This document shows positions 53,960 through 63,026 of a stretch of 64,000 nucleotides of DNA, in pieces. A program made the position numbers and the translations under genes. Every line of letters starts with the position of its first letter. Position 1 is the stretch's first letter. Source of the DNA: Rhodobiaceae bacterium (GTDB lineage Bacteria > Pseudomonadota > Alphaproteobacteria > Rhizobiales > Tepidamorphaceae); NCBI GenBank assembly GCA_020637985.1, contig JACKJK010000005.1, positions 124,001-188,000 of the forward strand. The letters are read 5' to 3'. The notes beneath the pieces were generated by a model. It was not told where the DNA came from and searched no databases. It saw only the letters and a list, made by a program, of their open reading frames with translations.

Positions 53960-54888
53960 GCCGCGAACGCCCCGATGAGGGCCGAGATCGAAAATGCCTC
54001 GTCCGGCGTCAGGATGAGGCGCAGCAGCAGGCGGCCGCAGACGGTGAGCACCAGCAGCGCCAGCAGCGCGCGCAGCTCGTCCGCCTTCAGCCGCTGCCCG
54101 GCCTGCACGCCGACCTGCGCGCCGAGCACGCTTGCCGTCATCAGCAGCAGCGCCAGCACGATGTCGACGGTGCCATTCGTGATCGCGTGCATCAGCGTCG
54201 TGAAGGCGGCAACGAACACGATCTGGAACAGCGATGTCCCGATGACGACATTCGTCGGCACTCGCAGCAGGTAGATCATGGCCGGCACCATGATGAACCC
54301 GCCGCCCACGCCCATGATCGCCGACAGGAAACCGACCGCCCCGCCGAGCGCCAGCACCGGGAAGACGCTGATGTAGAGCTTGGAGCGCTTGAAGCGCATC
54401 TTGACGGGCAGCCTTTCGGCCCATGAGTGCTGGCCGGGCCGGCGCATCGAGGGTGCGCGCCCGCGCCGGCGCTGGATGATGGTGCGGATGCTTTCGACCA
54501 GCATCAGGCCGCCGATCACGCCAAGGAAGAGCACGTAGCAAACCGAGATTACCGCATCGAGGTAGCCGAGATCGCGCAGGATCTTGAATGCGTAGACGCC
54601 GATGATCGCCCCGATCATGCCGCCGGCCAGCAGCACCAGTCCCAGATCGCGGTCGACCGCGTTGCGCCGCAAGTGCGCCAGCATCCCCGACACGGAAGAG
54701 GCGATGACCTGGTTGGCGCCAGTCGCCACGGCGACGGCCGGCGCGATGCCTGAAAAGATCAGCAGTGGGGTGATGAGAAAGCCGCCTCCGATGCCGAACA
54801 TGCCGGCCAGGAAACCGACCGCGGCGCCCATGCCGAAGATCGCCAGGGCATTCACGGTCACTTCTGCGATCGGCAGGTAGACTTCCAT
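53956..54888 (-). CDS. TauE/SafE family sulfite exporter-like permease
   Basis: A 310-residue membrane protein with eight or nine segments in two TauE/SafE repeats. Each repeat begins with a Gly-rich helix: AAVGFLAGMFGIGGGFLITPLL and AVGFLSAIMGVGGGFIMVPAM. TauE proteins export sulfite, sulfoacetate or related anions. A basic linker (about 130-155) lies between. The next gene overlaps by four bases and its product probably works with it. A 207-bp region upstream separates it from podJ. Confidence 0.9.
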   Translation of the reverse strand: MEVYLPIAEVTVNALAIFGMGAAVGFLAGMFGIGGGFLITPLLIFSGIAPAVAVATGANQVIASSVSGMLAHLRRNAVDRDLGLVLLAGGMIGAIIGVYAFKILRDLGYLDAVISVCYVLFLGVIGGLMLVESIRTIIQRRRGRAPSMRRPGQHSWAERLPVKMRFKRSKLYISVFPVLALGGAVGFLSAIMGVGGGFIMVPAMIYLLRVPTNVVIGTSLFQIVFVAAFTTLMHAITNGTVDIVLALLLMTASVLGAQVGVQAGQRLKADELRALLALLVLTVCGRLLLRLILTPDEAFSISALIGAFAA

Positions 54889-55027
54889 CGGTCTCGCAGG
54901 AGGCTGAGGTCAAACGACTCCCGCCCGCCTCCGCGCTTCTTCCGGCGCGAAACGGGCGAAAACGGCATCACATGTCGATAAACGCCTGTTTGCGCGGCGG
55001 TTCAAGGGCAAGGCGTCACAACAGCCG

Positions 55028-55066
55028 TCACACCGGCCAGCCGACGTGCCGGTGTGGCCGGTGTGA
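55028..55066. repeat. 12-bp inverted repeat downstream of the PodJ-like gene
   Basis: TCACACCGGCCA (55028-55039) and TGGCCGGTGTGA (55055-55066) are perfect complements with a 15-base loop. It lies 29 bases beyond the PodJ-like stop and 139 bases upstream of the TauE gene. No T-tract is on either side. It may be a Rho-independent-like 3' end without a U-run, or an mRNA-stabilising hairpin. Confidence 0.65.
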
Positions 55067-55095
55067 GACACATTGGGGCGGCCTGCCGCGCGGTG

Positions 55096-58000
55096 TCAGC
55101 CCGTCGCCTTCTTCAGCGAGGTGAGCAACTCGGGTGTCGCGATGCCGGTCGGGATCTGGCCGCTGTTGCTCTGGAATTCCTTGATCGCGTCGCGGGTGCG
55201 AGGACCCATCAGGCCGTCTGCGGGGCCGGCGTCGAATCCGAGCTGGTTCAGCATGGTCTGTGCCGCCCGCACGACGATCTTCGGGTCGAGCGCCTCGTCC
55301 ATCGACGCCTTGTCCCACTCCGCGCTCGACTTGATGAAGTTGGCGTCCTCGACGAGCGGTGTCGCCTGCCAGTTGCGGGCCATCCGCTTGGCGACGGCCT
55401 GGTCCTCGGTGTTGAGGCTGTTGGCGATCTCGTCGCGCTTGCTCTCGGCTTCCTTGTCGCCCTGTGCGGCCGCGATCGCGAACCACTTGTAGGCCTCTTT
55501 CTGGTCGGCCTCGATGCCAAGGCCGCGAGCGTAGAGGATGCCGAGGTTGAACTGGCTGTCGCGCAAGCCGTGTTCGGCCGCTTGGCGGAACCAGCGAGCG
55601 GCTTCCGCGAAATTTGGTTCCCCCTTGGCGCCTTGCGCGTTCAGCACGGCGAGATTGTGCATCGCCTTTCGGTTGCCCTGGTCGGCGGCGCGCAGATACC
55701 ACATCTCGGCCATCGCCATGTCGCGCGTCACCCCGTGGCCCTTCTCGTAGAGGCTGCCGAGCCGGTACTGTGCCGGCGCAAGCCCTTGTGCCGCGGCGCG
55801 CTGATACCAGTCTGCGGCGGCCTTCAGGTCCTGAGCGACGCCGCGCCCCTGGGTGAAGCGGGAAGCAATCTCGAACTGCGCCACCGCGTTGCCGTCGACG
55901 GCTGCACGGCGTAGCGAATCCGAGCCGATCGCCTGCGGCAGCTGGTTCAGCGAGGCCTGCATGGCGGCGGTCTGGTCCAGCGTGCCGGCAACGTCGAGGC
56001 GCGGTCCCTTGCCGATCGAGTTGGTCGTCATTTCGACGACCCGCGGCGTTGCCGCCGGTGCGGCACTGACATCTGGGCTTCCGCCGTCGGAAGCCGGGGC
56101 CGGCGTATCGCCAGGTTCCTCGGCAGGTGCGGTGCTTGCGGGCATGTCCTGCGGAGTTGCGTCCACGGGCGCGACCGGTGCGGCCTCCATCGCCGGCTCG
56201 GCTGCCGCGGCGGGGCTTTCCGGAGCGGCGCTCGCTGTCCCGGCATCGGCCGGTGCGCCATCCGCCGCAGGCGCGCCCTGGTCCGCCGGCACCGAAACGG
56301 CGTCGGCGCCAGCGGGCGCGGCGGGGATCGCCTGCGGCAGGTCGGCAGGCATGCTGCTGCTCTCGGCCGCCGGCTCCTCGGGCGCGCTCTCGGGCGCGAA
56401 GACCATGTTGTAGAGCTTCAGCGACCCCACGACGAGGATCAGCGCGGCGGAAATGATGACCAGCGGCTTGCGTGCGCGCCCGAGCGGGCCAGCCTTGCCC
56501 TTGCCGCCGTCGATCGATTCCGCGTCGGCTTCGGCGGCTGCCTTCTGGGCCGCCCGCCTGGCAGCGGCGATGAAGTCCTGCCGGTCCGCATCGCTGGCGC
56601 GTTCGGACGCCGGGATGGGGTCGGGCTTCTGCCGGCGAGGCGGTTGAACCTGGCGTTCTGCGCCCGGTTGCAGCGGCATGTCGCCTTCGGGAAAGTCCGG
56701 CGCGTCGGCATTCGGCATCGGATGCATGTCGGCTGCACCGGAATCCGGCACGCCGAAGTCCGCAATGTCGGTAGCCTCGAGTTCGGCGCCGACCGGAAGC
56801 GGTTCGTTTGCAGCCGTCATGTCCCCGGCCGGCTCGTCGATCACGGGAGGCCCGGCCTTGCCGGTCGCGATATCCGCAGCCGGCATTTCGGGCTGCGGCG
56901 CCATGTCGAGGGAACCGTTCCAGCCCATCGGGGATTCGCTGGCCGGCTCCGGCGCTTCGGGGTCTTCGGCGAGCGCCGCGGCGGCCGTCGGCGAAAGCGC
57001 GTAGCGCTCTGCGCCGGCATCCCGCCCGGCGGCCATGCGGGCCACCCGGCCCGGCTCCTCGGCTTCCATCTCGCTCAGCCGCTCGACGATCGTCGTCAGG
57101 ACGTCGCGCATCACCGACAGCGTATGCTCGGTGCGTTCGTTCGACGACTGGCTGGCCGACCGCAGGGCATTCAATTCATGTTTGAGATTGTTGAACAGCA
57201 TGCTGTCGGTGCTGCCGCCGCGGTCGAGGGATGCCACGACCTCCTCTGCCGCCCGGCGTGCCGCTTCGACGGTGCTGTTCTGCACGCTTTCGACGCGGCG
57301 CACCAGTTCGCCCATTGCCTGGTCGATGTTCGGCGTGGCAGGCCGCTTGCGCTCGCTGGCCTCCACCATCTCTCCAAGACGGGCGACCTGCGTTGCGAGT
57401 TCGGCCAGGGCCTGCGGCGCGTTGTCGGGGCCCTTGCTCGTGAGTGCCTCCAGCTGTTCGGCCAGCGTGCCGATCCGCTGTTCGAGGGCGTTGAAGGCGT
57501 CGCTGTCGATGCCGGTTGGTGCGGCGACGGGGCGCTCCGCGATCTCGTCGAGCCGGCTCTGGATTTCGCGCAGCACCGCCGGGTCCGTGCTCGAAGCGTT
57601 GCCGAGCGTGCCGATCCGGTCGAAAAGCTGCTCGATCCGCTCGCTCAGGATGTCGACGCCGGCGCCTTCGTCGCGCGCGGCCAACGCGTCGAGGCGCGTG
57701 TTCATGCGGTCGAACTGCGTCGCGATCGCCTGCAGGGCCTGGGGGCTGGCATCGACGCACTCGCGGATGTCCTGGCTCAGGTCCGCGAGCTGGCGTTCGA
57801 TGCTGCCGACGCTGTCCGCGGTGAGATTGCCGCCGCCGATTTCGGCGAGGTCTTCCACGCGCCGCGTCAATTCATCCAGCCGTCCCGCCAGCGCCTCGCC
57901 GATTCCATCGTCGCCGCGCGTCGCTTCCGACACCGCAGCCGCGATTTCGATCAGCTTGTTCTCGATCCGGTCGAGATCGACCGGCTTGTTCATCTGTGCC

Positions 58001-59070
58001 ATGCCGGTGAGCGTCTCGTGCAGGGCGGCCAGGCCCTTGCGCGTGCCCTCGTCGACGCGCTTGGCGAGCTGGGAGATCTCCGCGCGGATCGCCGTCAGTT
58101 CGCCGCGCGTCGCCGTATCCAACTGCCCCGAGAGGTTCGCAAGACGCTGTTCGACGTTGCGGCCGAGCTGCACTGACGCGCCTTCCAGCCGCTGCGCCAG
58201 GCGGGCGATGTCGGTGCGGATGACGTCGACTTCGGCCTTCCTGCTGTCGTCGGGCTTTGCTGTCGGGGCGATCTGGTCGAGCGCCTTCTGGCGCTTTAGG
58301 ATTTGCGACACGGCATCGTCGATGCCGCTCAGGCGCCGGTTCATGTCCGTTTCCGGCGTCGGCACCATCTGCGAGCGCGGCGTGGAGGCAAGCCGTGCGT
58401 GCGCCACCGGGCGCGGGGCGCTGGCGAGCTGCCGGGACATGGCGTCCAGCTTGTCCTCGAGCCGCCGGGTCTGTGCCGCAATGGCGTCGTCGGCGCCGCG
58501 CTTCGGCGCTTCCTGCGGTGCGGCCGCGCGTGCGTCGAGCTGCTTGGCGATGGCGTCGAGGCGGTTTTCCAGCCGCGCGATGGCGGCTTCGCCCGGTGCG
58601 GGCGCCTTGCGCGCCGCGGCCATGCCGCTGGCAATCCCGTCGAGCCGCTTGCCGATTTCGCGCAAGGCGCCGGATGCGGCGTTGCGGCTGATCGGAAGAT
58701 CCTCGCCGATGACGCGGGCAAGGCCGCCGGCCATGCCGCGCGTACCCTTGCGGCCGCCGGCGATGGCGGCCTCCAGCTCGCGGATCAGCGCATCGCCTTC
58801 CGCATGGCCTTCTTCATGTCCGCGCTCGGCCTTGTCGGCGAGCAGGGCCTCGATGGCGTCGAGGCGATGCGCCAGCAGGCGCGTCGCGGTGCGATCGTCG
58901 GCGGCCGGGCGCGTCGCGTTGCCGCGAGTGCTCGCGGTATCGAAATCCGCGCCGTGCTCGTCGGGATCGAAAACCGTATCGATCCATTCCTCGAGCGACA
59001 TGCCGGCGTCACGCGCCGCGGCGCGGGCGGCACGCCTGATATTCTGCTTGCGGGCTGAACTGTAGGCCAT
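55096..59070 (-). CDS. podJ: PodJ-like polar protein: coiled coil, membrane segment, Sel1 repeats, peptidoglycan-binding domain
   Basis: A 1324-residue protein. The N-terminus resembles Caulobacter PodJ (basic helix then AARDAGMSLEEWID). A very long coiled-coil region (about 60-700) is rich in E, R, L and Q; an acidic Pro-rich stretch follows. One membrane segment lies at about 868-887. The periplasmic side has an Ala/Pro/Glu-rich spacer, Sel1 repeats (about 1055-1225) and a C-terminal peptidoglycan-binding domain (about 1270-1323, ending LLTSLKKATG). The layout fits a polar organelle localisation factor. I use ATG 59070; ATG 59178 adds 36 residues but overlaps a CtrA-like palindrome. Confidence 0.83.
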   Translation of the reverse strand: MAYSSARKQNIRRAARAAARDAGMSLEEWIDTVFDPDEHGADFDTASTRGNATRPAADDRTATRLLAHRLDAIEALLADKAERGHEEGHAEGDALIRELEAAIAGGRKGTRGMAGGLARVIGEDLPISRNAASGALREIGKRLDGIASGMAAARKAPAPGEAAIARLENRLDAIAKQLDARAAAPQEAPKRGADDAIAAQTRRLEDKLDAMSRQLASAPRPVAHARLASTPRSQMVPTPETDMNRRLSGIDDAVSQILKRQKALDQIAPTAKPDDSRKAEVDVIRTDIARLAQRLEGASVQLGRNVEQRLANLSGQLDTATRGELTAIRAEISQLAKRVDEGTRKGLAALHETLTGMAQMNKPVDLDRIENKLIEIAAAVSEATRGDDGIGEALAGRLDELTRRVEDLAEIGGGNLTADSVGSIERQLADLSQDIRECVDASPQALQAIATQFDRMNTRLDALAARDEGAGVDILSERIEQLFDRIGTLGNASSTDPAVLREIQSRLDEIAERPVAAPTGIDSDAFNALEQRIGTLAEQLEALTSKGPDNAPQALAELATQVARLGEMVEASERKRPATPNIDQAMGELVRRVESVQNSTVEAARRAAEEVVASLDRGGSTDSMLFNNLKHELNALRSASQSSNERTEHTLSVMRDVLTTIVERLSEMEAEEPGRVARMAAGRDAGAERYALSPTAAAALAEDPEAPEPASESPMGWNGSLDMAPQPEMPAADIATGKAGPPVIDEPAGDMTAANEPLPVGAELEATDIADFGVPDSGAADMHPMPNADAPDFPEGDMPLQPGAERQVQPPRRQKPDPIPASERASDADRQDFIAAARRAAQKAAAEADAESIDGGKGKAGPLGRARKPLVIISAALILVVGSLKLYNMVFAPESAPEEPAAESSSMPADLPQAIPAAPAGADAVSVPADQGAPAADGAPADAGTASAAPESPAAAAEPAMEAAPVAPVDATPQDMPASTAPAEEPGDTPAPASDGGSPDVSAAPAATPRVVEMTTNSIGKGPRLDVAGTLDQTAAMQASLNQLPQAIGSDSLRRAAVDGNAVAQFEIASRFTQGRGVAQDLKAAADWYQRAAAQGLAPAQYRLGSLYEKGHGVTRDMAMAEMWYLRAADQGNRKAMHNLAVLNAQGAKGEPNFAEAARWFRQAAEHGLRDSQFNLGILYARGLGIEADQKEAYKWFAIAAAQGDKEAESKRDEIANSLNTEDQAVAKRMARNWQATPLVEDANFIKSSAEWDKASMDEALDPKIVVRAAQTMLNQLGFDAGPADGLMGPRTRDAIKEFQSNSGQIPTGIATPELLTSLKKATG

Positions 59071-59177
59071 ACGCGTGCTCTTTTCGGTCCTTGCATCGGC
59101 CGACCTGCGCCCGGCTGTGGGCTGCGAATCGGTCCACGTGCGGCGCGGCTGATGCGGGCTTTCGCTGGCGGCAATCA

Positions 59178-59194
59178 TTAACCTTCATGGTAAA
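59178..59194 (-). promoter_or_regulatory. CtrA-like half-site palindrome upstream of podJ
   Basis: TTAACC-TTCAT-GGTAAA reads TTTACC-ATGAA-GGTTAA on the minus strand. Both arms resemble the CtrA half site TTAACC. It lies 108 bases upstream of the chosen start. It overlaps the alternative ATG at 59178, which argues for the shorter protein. Whether CtrA binds is inferred. Confidence 0.35.
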
Positions 59195-59298
59195 TGGAGC
59201 GTTAAGCGCGCAGCGCGGCGCGTGCCGGACCTGACGATCCGCGGCGAGATGCGACGCCGTGGCGCATCCTGAGCCGCACAACCTGTAGATTCGTACAG

Positions 59299-59326
59299 TT
59301 GACGCGCCCGTAAGGCGGGTTATCTA
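59299..59326 (+). promoter_or_regulatory. Candidate promoter of the MerR-led operon
   Basis: TTGACG (59299-59304) and TATCTA (59321-59326) are 16 bases apart. They point toward the MerR gene, which starts 147 bases downstream. The -35 is good and the -10 weak. Confidence 0.4.
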
Positions 59327-59338
59327 AGGACGTATTCC

Positions 59339-59360
59339 GTTCAGGTGAAATTCCCTGAAC
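59339..59360. promoter_or_regulatory. 22-bp dyad, candidate operator
   Basis: GTTCAGG (59339-59345) and CCTGAAC (59354-59360) are perfect complements with an 8-base centre. It lies about 12 bases downstream of the candidate -10 and 113 bases before the MerR start. Such a dyad after the start site could bind the MerR protein or another regulator. Confidence 0.45.
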
Positions 59361-59473
59361 GATAGGAAATTGGTCCAGATTCAATGGCTTGAGCATGTTT
59401 TTGCCGCTCAGGTCGGTGCAACTTGAGCGAAATGCGCTCTCGCGGACAACACGAACTGTTCGGGAACAAGAAC

Positions 59474-59920
59474 ATGAAAGACGAATTGCGTTTCAGCGCC
59501 AAGCCGGAAGAGGCCGGCGACCTCGAGCGGGCAAAGTCGGTGTTCACCATCGGCGATCTTGCGCGCGAATTCGGCGTGACGCTCCGCGCCCTGCGCTTTT
59601 ACGAGGACAAGGGCCTGCTGACGCCGCGCCGCGATGGCATGAATCGTCTCTATTCGCGCCGCGACCGAGCCCGCCTCAAGCTCGTCCTCATGGGCAAGCG
59701 CGTCGGCTTCAGCCTCGGCGACATCCGCGAGGTTCTCGACCTCTATGACCTGCGCGACGGGCGCGAGAAGCAGCTGCGCGTCTCGCTGGGAAAATTCCGC
59801 GAACAGATCGGCAAGCTCGAACAGCAGAAGCGCGATATCGAGGAAGCCGTCGTTGACCTGAAGCGTACCTGTGACATTGTCGAGGGAATGCTGAAGGCGC
59901 GCGAGGGCAAATCCGGATAG
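59474..59920 (+). CDS. MerR family transcriptional regulator
   Basis: A 148-residue regulator with a MerR winged helix-turn-helix (about 24-62, FTIGDLAREFGVTLRALRFYEDKGLL) and a C-terminal coiled coil (about 100-140) for dimerisation. It has no metal-binding Cys cluster, which fits a ligand such as an acyl-CoA or a redox role. ATG 59474 follows GGGAACAAG; a TTG at 59423 and ATG at 59432 are in frame. It heads the beta-oxidation genes, so it may regulate them. Confidence 0.88.
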   Translation: MKDELRFSAKPEEAGDLERAKSVFTIGDLAREFGVTLRALRFYEDKGLLTPRRDGMNRLYSRRDRARLKLVLMGKRVGFSLGDIREVLDLYDLRDGREKQLRVSLGKFREQIGKLEQQKRDIEEAVVDLKRTCDIVEGMLKAREGKSG

Positions 59921-59995
59921 CGGGATCCCTTGCACCTGGTCGCCGGCGCAACACGCCGGCGGCGGCGTTCGCGCCGACAGGGAGGGATGGCGGCG

Positions 59996-61789
59996 ATGCC
60001 TGTCTACACGGCCCCGGTCGATGAAGTCCTGTTCCTGCTGCAGGACGTGTTCGCCTACCAGCGTCACGGAAACCTGCCGAGCTTCCAGGCCGTGACGCCC
60101 GATGTCATCGCGGCGATCCTGCGGGAAGGCGCAAAGTTCGCCGAGGATGTGCTGCAGCCGCTCAACCGCGTCGGCGACACCCAGGGCTGCACCCGCCATG
60201 CCGACGCGTCGGTGACAACGCCCGACGGTTTCAAGGCCGCCTACGAGCAGATGGCGCAAGCCGGCTGGATCGGCCTGGTCGCCGATCCGGACCATGGCGG
60301 GCAGGGCCTTCCCTATACGTTAGGTGTCGTGCTCAACGAGTTCGTGTCCTCCGCCAACATGGCCTTCGGCATGTATCCGGGCCTGTCGAACGGCGCCTAC
60401 GCCGCGCTCGCCCGCCACGCCAGCCCTGAGCAGAAAAATCTTTACCTTCCGCGCCTCGCATCGGGTGAATGGTCGGGCACGATGAACCTGACCGAACCCC
60501 ATTGCGGCACCGATCTTGGCCTGATCCGCACCAAGGCCGTCCCAAAGGGCGACGGAAGCTACAAGATCACCGGCACCAAGATCTTCATCTCCGCCGGCGA
60601 GCACGACCTGACCGGGAACATCGTCCACCTCGTACTCGCCCGCATCGAGGGAGCGGAGGAAGGCGTGAAGGGCATCTCGCTCTTCGTCGTGCCGAAGCTT
60701 ATCCCCGACGCCGATGGTAATCCCGGCGCGCGCAACGCGGTTTCCTGCGGCGCGCTGGAAGAGAAGATGGGCATCCACGGCAACGCGACGTGCGTTATGA
60801 ACTATGACGGTGCCACCGGCTGGCTCGTCGGTGAGCCGCACAAGGGCCTGCGGGCCATGTTCACGATGATGAACGAGGCGCGCCTCGGCGTCGGCATACA
60901 GGGGCTGGCGCAATCGGAGGTCGCCTACCAGAACGCGGTCCAATACGCCCGCGACCGGCTGCAGGGGCGCGCGCTGACCGGCGACAAGGCACCCGACAAG
61001 CCCGCCGACCCGATCATCGTGCATCCGGACGTGCGCCGCATGCTGATGAACCAGAAGGCCTTCAACGAGGCCGCCCGCGCGCTGGTGATATGGACGGCGC
61101 TCAAGGCCGACGTCGCGCGCGGCTCGCCGGACGAGGCGGAGAAACAAGCCGCGGAAGACCACCTCGGCCTGCTCACCCCGGTCATCAAGGGGGTGCTGAC
61201 CGACACTGGCTTTGCCAACACGGTTGCCGCCCAGCAGGTGTTCGGCGGCCACGGCTACATCGCCGAACACGGCATGGAACAGTTCGTGCGCGACGCCCGC
61301 ATCGCCCAGATCTACGAAGGCGCCAACGGCATCCAGGCGCTCGACCTCGTCGGCCGCAAGCTGCCGCGCGACGGCGGCCGCGCCATGATGTCCTTCTTCA
61401 AGGAGGTCACGGACTTCGTCACCGCCCATGCCGGGAACGCCGACATGAAACCCTTCGTCGAGCCGCTGGGCAAGGCGGCGAAAGACCTCGAACGCGCCAC
61501 CATGTGGTTCATGGCCAATGCCATGGCGAAACCCGACAATGCCGGCGCCGGCTCCACCGACTACATGCACCTGTTCGGCCTCGTCGCGCTCGGCTACATG
61601 TGGGGACGGATCGCGAAGACGGCGCAGGACAGGCTTGCGGCGGGCGAGGGCGATCGGGGGCGCCTGGGAGCGAAGCTCGTCACCGGACGCTACTTCATGC
61701 AGCGCATCCTGCCCGAGACCGGCGCCCATGTTCGCCGTATCGAGGCCGGCGCCGACACGATGATGGCACTGCCCGCGGACGCGTTCTGA
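59996..61789 (+). CDS. Acyl-CoA dehydrogenase, long form (FadE-like, C-terminal extension)
   Basis: A 597-residue flavoprotein catalysing the first step of fatty-acid beta-oxidation. The FAD motif is SGTMNLTEPHCGTDLGL and the catalytic-base area YEGANGIQALDLVGRKL. An extra C-terminal domain (about 460-597) with helical segments is the long ACAD type. I start at ATG 59996, eight bases after GGAGGG. Downstream is a second acyl-CoA dehydrogenase, 24 bases away, then a thiolase. Confidence 0.9.
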   Translation: MPVYTAPVDEVLFLLQDVFAYQRHGNLPSFQAVTPDVIAAILREGAKFAEDVLQPLNRVGDTQGCTRHADASVTTPDGFKAAYEQMAQAGWIGLVADPDHGGQGLPYTLGVVLNEFVSSANMAFGMYPGLSNGAYAALARHASPEQKNLYLPRLASGEWSGTMNLTEPHCGTDLGLIRTKAVPKGDGSYKITGTKIFISAGEHDLTGNIVHLVLARIEGAEEGVKGISLFVVPKLIPDADGNPGARNAVSCGALEEKMGIHGNATCVMNYDGATGWLVGEPHKGLRAMFTMMNEARLGVGIQGLAQSEVAYQNAVQYARDRLQGRALTGDKAPDKPADPIIVHPDVRRMLMNQKAFNEAARALVIWTALKADVARGSPDEAEKQAAEDHLGLLTPVIKGVLTDTGFANTVAAQQVFGGHGYIAEHGMEQFVRDARIAQIYEGANGIQALDLVGRKLPRDGGRAMMSFFKEVTDFVTAHAGNADMKPFVEPLGKAAKDLERATMWFMANAMAKPDNAGAGSTDYMHLFGLVALGYMWGRIAKTAQDRLAAGEGDRGRLGAKLVTGRYFMQRILPETGAHVRRIEAGADTMMALPADAF

Positions 61790-61813
61790 ACGAAAAGGGA
61801 GAGCGAAACGAAG

Positions 61814-62971
61814 ATGCCGGCTATCGACCTGCCCCGCCCGCGCTGGATGAACGAAGAGCACGCCATCCTCGCCGACAGCGCGCTGAAGTTCTTCGAGACG
61901 GAATTCGCCGGCAAGGCGGATGCGTGGGAAAAGGCCGGGCTGGTCGAGCGCGAAGCCTGGGAGAAGGCCGGCGCGGCTGGCCTGCTGTGCGCGGCGATGC
62001 CGGAAGAATATGGCGGCGCGGGCGGCACCTTCGCCCACGAGGCCGTCATCACCCATGCGCTCGGCATGGCCGGCCTCGACAGCTTCGGCATTGCCCTGCA
62101 CTCGGCGATCGTCGCGCCCTACATCCTCCACTACGGCAGCGAGGAGCAGAAGCGCCGCTGGCTGCCGAAGCTCGCCACGGCTGAGATGATCGGCGCCATC
62201 GCCATGACCGAACCAGGCGCGGGTTCGGACCTGCAGGGCGTGCGGACCACTGCAAGGAAGGATGGCAACGGCTACGTCATCGATGGCCAGAAGACCTTCA
62301 TCACCAACGGCCAGCATGCCAACCTGATCGTCGTCGTCGCCAAGACCGATCCCTCCGCCGGCGCCAGGGGCGTGTCGCTGTTCGTGGTCGAAACCGACAA
62401 CGCCGAAGGCTTCCGTCGCGGCCGCAACCTCGACAAGGTCGGCCTGAAGGGCAACGACACCTCCGAGCTGTTCTTCGATGGCGTGCGCGTGCCCGCCGAC
62501 GCCCTGCTCGGCCGCGAGGAGGGGCAGGGCTTCGCGCAGCTGATGGAAGACCTGCCGCAGGAGCGCCTGCTCGTCGCGGTGCAGGCCATCGCCATGATCG
62601 AGCGCGCGCTCGGCATGACCATCGGCTACACGAAGGAGCGCAAGGCCTTCGGCAAGCCGATCATCGAGTTCCAGAACACCCAGTTCACGCTCGCCGAGGC
62701 CAAGACCGAGGCCACCATTGCCCGCGTTTTCATCGATCACTGCATCGAGCGGCTCGTCGCCGGCACGCTCGATACGGTCACCGCCTCCATGGCCAAGTAC
62801 TGGCTCACCGACCTGCAGTGCAAGATCGTCGACGATTGCCTGCAACTGCACGGTGGCTATGGCTACATGGACGAATACCCGATCTCGCGCATGTTCCGCG
62901 ACGCGCGCGTCCAGCGCATCTACGCCGGCACCAACGAGATCATGAAGGTCGTGATCGCCCGCAGCCTTTGA
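61814..62971 (+). CDS. Acyl-CoA dehydrogenase, short form
   Basis: A 385-residue acyl-CoA dehydrogenase of classic size. It has AIAMTEPGAGSDLQGVRTTA (FAD and substrate), FITNGQHANLIVVVA, and the C-terminal signature QLHGGYGYMDEYPISRMFRDARVQRIYAGTNEI in part. It follows the long form by 24 bases with a good ribosome site (GGGAGAGCGAAACGA before ATG). The two dehydrogenases may act on different chain lengths. The thiolase follows after 55 bases. Confidence 0.92.
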   Translation: MPAIDLPRPRWMNEEHAILADSALKFFETEFAGKADAWEKAGLVEREAWEKAGAAGLLCAAMPEEYGGAGGTFAHEAVITHALGMAGLDSFGIALHSAIVAPYILHYGSEEQKRRWLPKLATAEMIGAIAMTEPGAGSDLQGVRTTARKDGNGYVIDGQKTFITNGQHANLIVVVAKTDPSAGARGVSLFVVETDNAEGFRRGRNLDKVGLKGNDTSELFFDGVRVPADALLGREEGQGFAQLMEDLPQERLLVAVQAIAMIERALGMTIGYTKERKAFGKPIIEFQNTQFTLAEAKTEATIARVFIDHCIERLVAGTLDTVTASMAKYWLTDLQCKIVDDCLQLHGGYGYMDEYPISRMFRDARVQRIYAGTNEIMKVVIARSL

Positions 62972-63026
62972 GGGCTTTGAGGGCGCGAGCATCGAGTGGC
63001 GGACAACCGCCCGACAGGAGGACGCA

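Larger units (their letters stand above)
59071..59473. other. 403-bp divergent regulatory region between podJ-like and MerR genes
   Basis: No gene is supported. It holds a CtrA-like half-site palindrome (59178-59194), two GANTC sites (59288-59292 and 59378-59382), a candidate MerR-gene promoter (59299-59326) and a 22-bp dyad (59339-59360). The podJ-like 5' leader starts near 59170 or below. Two GANTC sites in this length are close to the chance expectation at this GC content. Confidence 0.6.

Noticed and set aside
57035..59065. A 676-codon plus-strand open frame opposite the PodJ-like gene
   Set aside because: It is nearly all Ser, Arg and Ala, the antisense image of a coiled-coil gene, with no plausible start or domain.
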